Shown here: piece after piece, positions 28,701 to 34,700 of the stretch
How the letters are laid out: each line of letters begins with the position of its first letter
Numbering within the stretch: position 1 is the first letter of the stretch
From: Vanessa cardui
Lineage: Eukaryota; Arthropoda; Insecta; Lepidoptera; Nymphalidae
Direction: 5' to 3'
Assembly: GCF_905220365.1 (NCBI RefSeq)
Contig: NC_061139.1
Span: 11,617,001-11,681,000, forward strand
Length of the DNA stretch: 64,000 nt
The notes under the pieces: generated by a model
What the model saw: the letters and a program-made list of their open reading frames with translations, nothing else
Told to the model about the DNA's origin: nothing
Databases searched by the model: none
Translations under genes and position numbers: made by a program

Positions 28701-31700
28701 TATGTCTTGCAAAACGTTCTGTCTCCAAGTATTCTCTATCATCACGACAAAATAAAGGCATCGACACACTCGCAGAGATTGATGGGATCAAATGAAACGC
28801 AAAAACATTGTCAACTGAGACAATCATAAATAAATGATTTCAGGCAATTGATCAGTGCAATGGACGTCTCCAGACTCGCTTTGTTGACTTTAAAATTAGA
28901 ATGAATAATATATATGGTAACATTGGTTCGTAATTTGAATTTGTAATCTTCTTCATATATATACTTCTTTGATAGGGCAATCTTTTTTATGTAACAGATT
29001 ATTCAATAGATAAACAAAATGTTTACCCACCGTTAATGTTATAATCTTGAATGCCTAGGATATAAGTACCAAAATGTCAAAAAGCAAATGACATACAATA
29101 GAGCGCTTCTTATTTAAATCACAAAACTTTATAATCATCCAATTTGTAGACCGAGTGAGTAAGTGTAATTACAAATACAAACGATCGTAGATGATACTAA
29201 GATAGGATATTGCTAACGTTTAAAAAAATATGGTATTATTATATAATAATTTTCCCAACGAGCCATTTAGCCCATGAGCTTTTCAGATAAGTTTAAAAAT
29301 AATATCAGTCACTGATCTTCTAAGTATTTTCTAAGGATTGTCTCTGTAATATAGTCAGAGGATTATACGATTTGTCATTGTTCAAGACGTCGACCGCTTG
29401 CAAACATTCGTTAGTAAATAAAATGCCGAAAGGTTTTTTTTATACGTCGCGTCATTTAATAAATAGTCCATGAAAACTAAATAGAGATTCCAAGACATTT
29501 TAAAATTGCCGCATCAAATTGTTATAACTAGTTCTATATTTCACCACCTGTGTCGCTAGTAATCAAAACAATAACAATGGCGTCGAGTAGTGCAAGCGTT
29601 TCTGAAAATAAAAGTGAAAACAATGACTTAACGCAAGACACAATTGACTAGAGACACGTATTATGTAGAACTAAAAAAATTGTGTGAATCTGAATCGGGA
29701 ATATTTAACAAGCGATACAGTAGAAATGGTGTTTAAGGACATCTGGCACATATCCGTTTAAATTGATAAATTTTTAAGCTCAAGACAAGCGCCAAAAAAT
29801 TTAGAAAAATCAAACAATCATCAACAATTTGGAATACAGACGAACTTTTATTCCTCCCAAATGGCAATTGTGTAACTAAATATTTATATACATATGCTAC
29901 ACTAATGCATTATAAAATGTCAGAGTTGTTATTTCAAATGTTTCATCAGCAAGTAATCTATGGTCGTTAGATATAGATTGTCCTAGTCTGCTTCGTACAT
30001 CTTTTAACATCCAGCAGTGGCTCACAACAGACACATTTCCTCCTTGTGATTATATTATTGAGGACATTTCAGAACGATTTGAATCGAAGCCGTTCGTTTT
30101 ATTGGTTTGCTTTCACTATCACATTTTGGCTACGTGCCCAGGATCGTACGTCAGAGATACGAGGGAAGCGTCCGCGTCGAGACTAAGCGACTACGTTTAC
30201 GAAACACTACGTAACAGCTGGTGTGCGTAAAAATCTATTTATTTTGTACCTCGAGATAAAGCTGGTTTGTAAATATTAGTACAGAATCTCGATTTGGGTT
30301 AAAAGTAAGATAACATGAACGTATTAAAAGCAATTTTGTCAGGCTTGAATAATTGGAATAAAATTACCTTAGATGTTTTTCATTTGGCAGATAATTCGAT
30401 GAGTAAGATAAACTACCTAAGAATTTTCGTTTAGAATTCGCCAAAGCACATAACTCAGCATGTTCATTACATAACTAGAACTTAGTCTTGAACTGCTATA
30501 GTTAAATTATCTAAAAATATTTCATTAAAATGATTTTGCACAGCTATTATAAAATGTAGCAGTCATAATTCGCGGTTCACAATATTTCAACAGTTTACAT
30601 TCTGACGAGATAGATTTTAATCTAACGATGTTTGTAGTCTTACAGTGACATAAATAATACGACACTATTACACTAACTACTGATATCCACTTTAATTTCC
30701 CTTTCAAAATTCCGATAGAAGTTTCGTCGACGTTCAAAGCGTCATTTTCTCGCAAATCCATAGTGAACATCAAATATTAATTAAGCTTTCGACTAATAAT
30801 ATCGCTTCAATTTGCTGTCAAATGCTGTTTATTTTTTTTCTCCTCTTATGATAGGAATAAAGGATAGTTACATCAATTTTCCAAACAATTATTTTACATC
30901 TGAACCTTACGAAGCAGTCTTTGATTAAAGTTTTATTTATTTTTCTACATTATAAAAGAGTCAAGATTAGACTCGTTTTTTTCGCCCGGCACGACACGGA
31001 AAACGCCAATTGAATAAATACAAATGAGTAGCTGATTAAATCTATCAAATATTCAAAACACGAATATACGTTGTAACGTGGCAAAAAAAAATGGACAAAG
31101 TATAAATGTCCTATAGACAATAACTAGTACAAACTGGTTTCCGAAACCATTTCCTTATCAGACCATTTCCTCATCAAACCAAAACAGAGAAGCCAATGAA
31201 TAAAACTGACGAATTGAAAATTATACATAAGACCTTTAGGTTACATAAGGTTTTTATCACTTGCTAACAATAACAGTTCAGATGTTACAAAAAAAAAATG
31301 ATTTGACGTGATTTATTATCAGTTATTAAAAGGTGACAAGATCCAAGTTTATTAAGTAACATGGCAACACCAATGAAGTTGATATATCTGCATCTGAACG
31401 TAGTTTACTACGGATGATAACCTATTGATAATACTCCTGACCTCAGGAGTGGGTAAAGACGAATGACGAATTCGATACACGTCATATGGACTTTAAGACT
31501 ACAGCCATTGAAATATGAATTGCGACACAAAAATCATAACTTTGACTCGTGCTTCATCTAAGATAAATTTAAGAGTTACGTGCTGTTTGTCGATCGCACT
31601 TGTTTATTATATCGTACCAAATACCCCTTGAGTAAAAGTATTTATCATCATAATAGGATCTAAGGGTACAGGAGCAATGACGATTAATTCGATTAAAGTC

Positions 31701-34700
31701 GCATGGAACATCCGAAAACATTGTTGATTAAAAGGCGCAACAACACAAAGACCAACTATACTTATGAAATCAGTTATAATTTATTTAAGCATTGTGTCTA
31801 AATCACGGAAATAATAATTATTAATTATTGGTTTGGCATAACATTGTCATGTCCCTAAATAGTTCAGTGTTCAGTGTTTCTCTAAACCATTCCATTCCTC
31901 AAGTCTACCGTTCTTGCCAAATATTTTACATGACGTCGTTTGGTACAGCGTACTTTCTATCTGTCTAGCTGTCTACATACTTTTTATCCGTCTACACAAT
32001 TATTATGAAATAAGGGTATTTAAATATAGCACACAAAAATAGGCACTTCAAGTGTAACAGGTTTTGGTAGCATTTGAATGTTAGTAGTAGTAATACACTC
32101 GTGTGTTCGGAAAGCCCGTAAAACTTGCCAGATTGCTCTTTGATCATATTAGTTTTGATCTGTTTATTAAAATGACGTAAATACGTGCACCTGTTTATAG
32201 TGCACTCACTTGTAAACTATAATATCTCCCACACAAATATCCGTTGACAATCAATCGAGCAACGAAAAAAGACAAGTATCATCATCGAATACAGGAGTCA
32301 GGGCTAGCAGAGGAAACATGCAAATAAAAGACTAAAAAATGCGAAAGTGCTATTGAGATCCATTAAGTTAACTCGGCAGTAAGTTTTGTTACCATCCCCT
32401 CACTATATTTTCTACCACCACTCAGTAATATCAAGTATTGTATATGTTGTGTTCAGATTTGAAGGGTAAGTGAGCCAATGTAACTACAATACCAAGGTAC
32501 CCAAGGTAGAAGGCACATAGAAGATGTAAGAAATGGTTCATATATCTTAAAGATCCTAAAGTCTACGTTGTGACTTAACTTCAGGTGGCGTATATAATAT
32601 GAAAACGTGCCATACTGGCAAAACTATTCGCATCTTAGAATTGTTATTGCGACGACTTATAAAGACCTTTATAACAATATTATACATATTTTTAGAACAG
32701 TTTTGCTTGATAAATAAATTGCCAGGTACAATTTAGAATTCAGTTGCGTTGTTTGTCTCCACTTATACTATATTGAGATTAGCGTTTGACTGTTTATTTT
32801 GCCATTGCTTCTTGTTTTTTTTTTTTTAAACAGACTTGTAACGTCACTCGTCTAATTTTGACATTACAACCATTTCCTCTTTTGCAGATCTGTTGCATAG
32901 TTTTTGATACAAGGTTAAATTAAGCTTTCAATTGATTGGAAATAGAGGATGGCTCGTTTTGAAAAAACAGAATTGCGTTTTAATTTGCGACGGGAAAATA
33001 GTGCTGGTATTCTTGCCACCATTCTATGTGGTCGTGATTTGTTATATACTGAAGCATGCACTTGACGCACTCCAAGTGTGAAATTATAGAAATTTTAATA
33101 TTTGTCAATTTCATAATATTTCTCAATCATTTTTAGAAGAAGCTCCATCGCGTTCTAAATAAGGTACACTACTCATTACATACTATATATATAGAGGTTA
33201 TTCCCCGAAAAACAAGACTAAGTATGACCTATATAAATTATCTATACTGATATTATACATGGGAAAGTAACATACTATCTGTTAAGCTTTCTCAGTCAAA
33301 CCACGGATCCGAATTCAATGAAAATTTATAACAAAACAAATTTGAACCATAAGGAAGAAAATAGGTAACTTTTTACCTAACACCTGACATCTAACCCCTA
33401 AAACTCAAGGGAATCCGCAGACGACAACTGGTATAGGTATAGGCTTATAGATAAATTATCCATCTTTTTTGGGCGTGTGATTCAAATGGTATGTATTATG
33501 TCGCATTTCACTTCCTATATATCCTTCCTATATATTTCACATTTTTCTCCAGCTCATGATTTGAACCTAGTACCACTGGTTCTGCGAATTTTAAACTAGA
33601 CCAACGAGTCAGGGGCAGTTTTATTTATAAACAAGAGAGAGATCAAAGGGAACTTACACCAACTCCCACATAGGTTTAAAATAGACCGAGCAGAGTTTAT
33701 TATTATTCAGTTTTCATATCATGGAACTTCATAAATAGTTTGCTTGTTGCTAATCTAATCACACTTTCATTATAATAATAACGCAAAATGAATAAAGTAA
33801 AAGCAATATAGGATAATTACAAAAACATCCGTCAATATGAGCATCAAATTTCCACCAACTCGCATTGGAATAGCGTGGTGGAATATGTTCCGAACCTTCT
33901 CCTTAAAAAGGGAGGGAGGGAGGTAAGGGAGAGGAGTCCTTAACCCAGCAGTGCGAAATTTACAAGCTGTTGTTGATGTTGTTAAGCATAAAATTTTTGC
34001 ACATAATTTTAATATCAATAGTTTGTGTTGGGATGCTTATTAAACTGGCCTGATACCAAAGTGTGTGTATAAAAAAATATATATATCGCATGGCCAAAAA
34101 GGATTTATTATAACTACTTGCGAAACAAGTAAACTCATTAACGTTCAAAAATTATTCGAAGAGAACAAAATTAGGTTGGAATAATTTGGAACTTTAACAT
34201 GGAACGTGCGTAAGACGGCGATTACAATTACGATATATATATATATAATCGTTGACTTAAATACTTACGCTAATTAAGCTTAGTGCTTATATTAAGCACT
34301 AATACAGATCTAATGGGGACAGCTCAGTCTAGTCATTTTTTATGGTTCAGTATTATGGCAAAGTCAAGAAAAAAGATGGCCCAGAGTGTCTGGCGCCCCT
34401 GAAATGAGTCAAGTGTACTAAGAATCAGATGGAAACCACAGCCACAGAACTTTGGGCTTAAAAGAAGTTCTTAGCTGCTCAACATCAGTTAAGGGACTGG
34501 AATCGGGCGAATCGCCGAGCTGTTTTATCTCGAAAAATGGGGAGGATTAAACGAAACCGTCAATCTTCGCCAGACGGATAAGTATCCAAAGAGGAAATAT
34601 TGATTTTATTTTATAAAGATAAAAGGACACTACTGTCTACCAAACCGCTTCGACGTGTGCAAAAAACGGTACTGGTATTTCGAGCCTCCTACAGGGAAAG

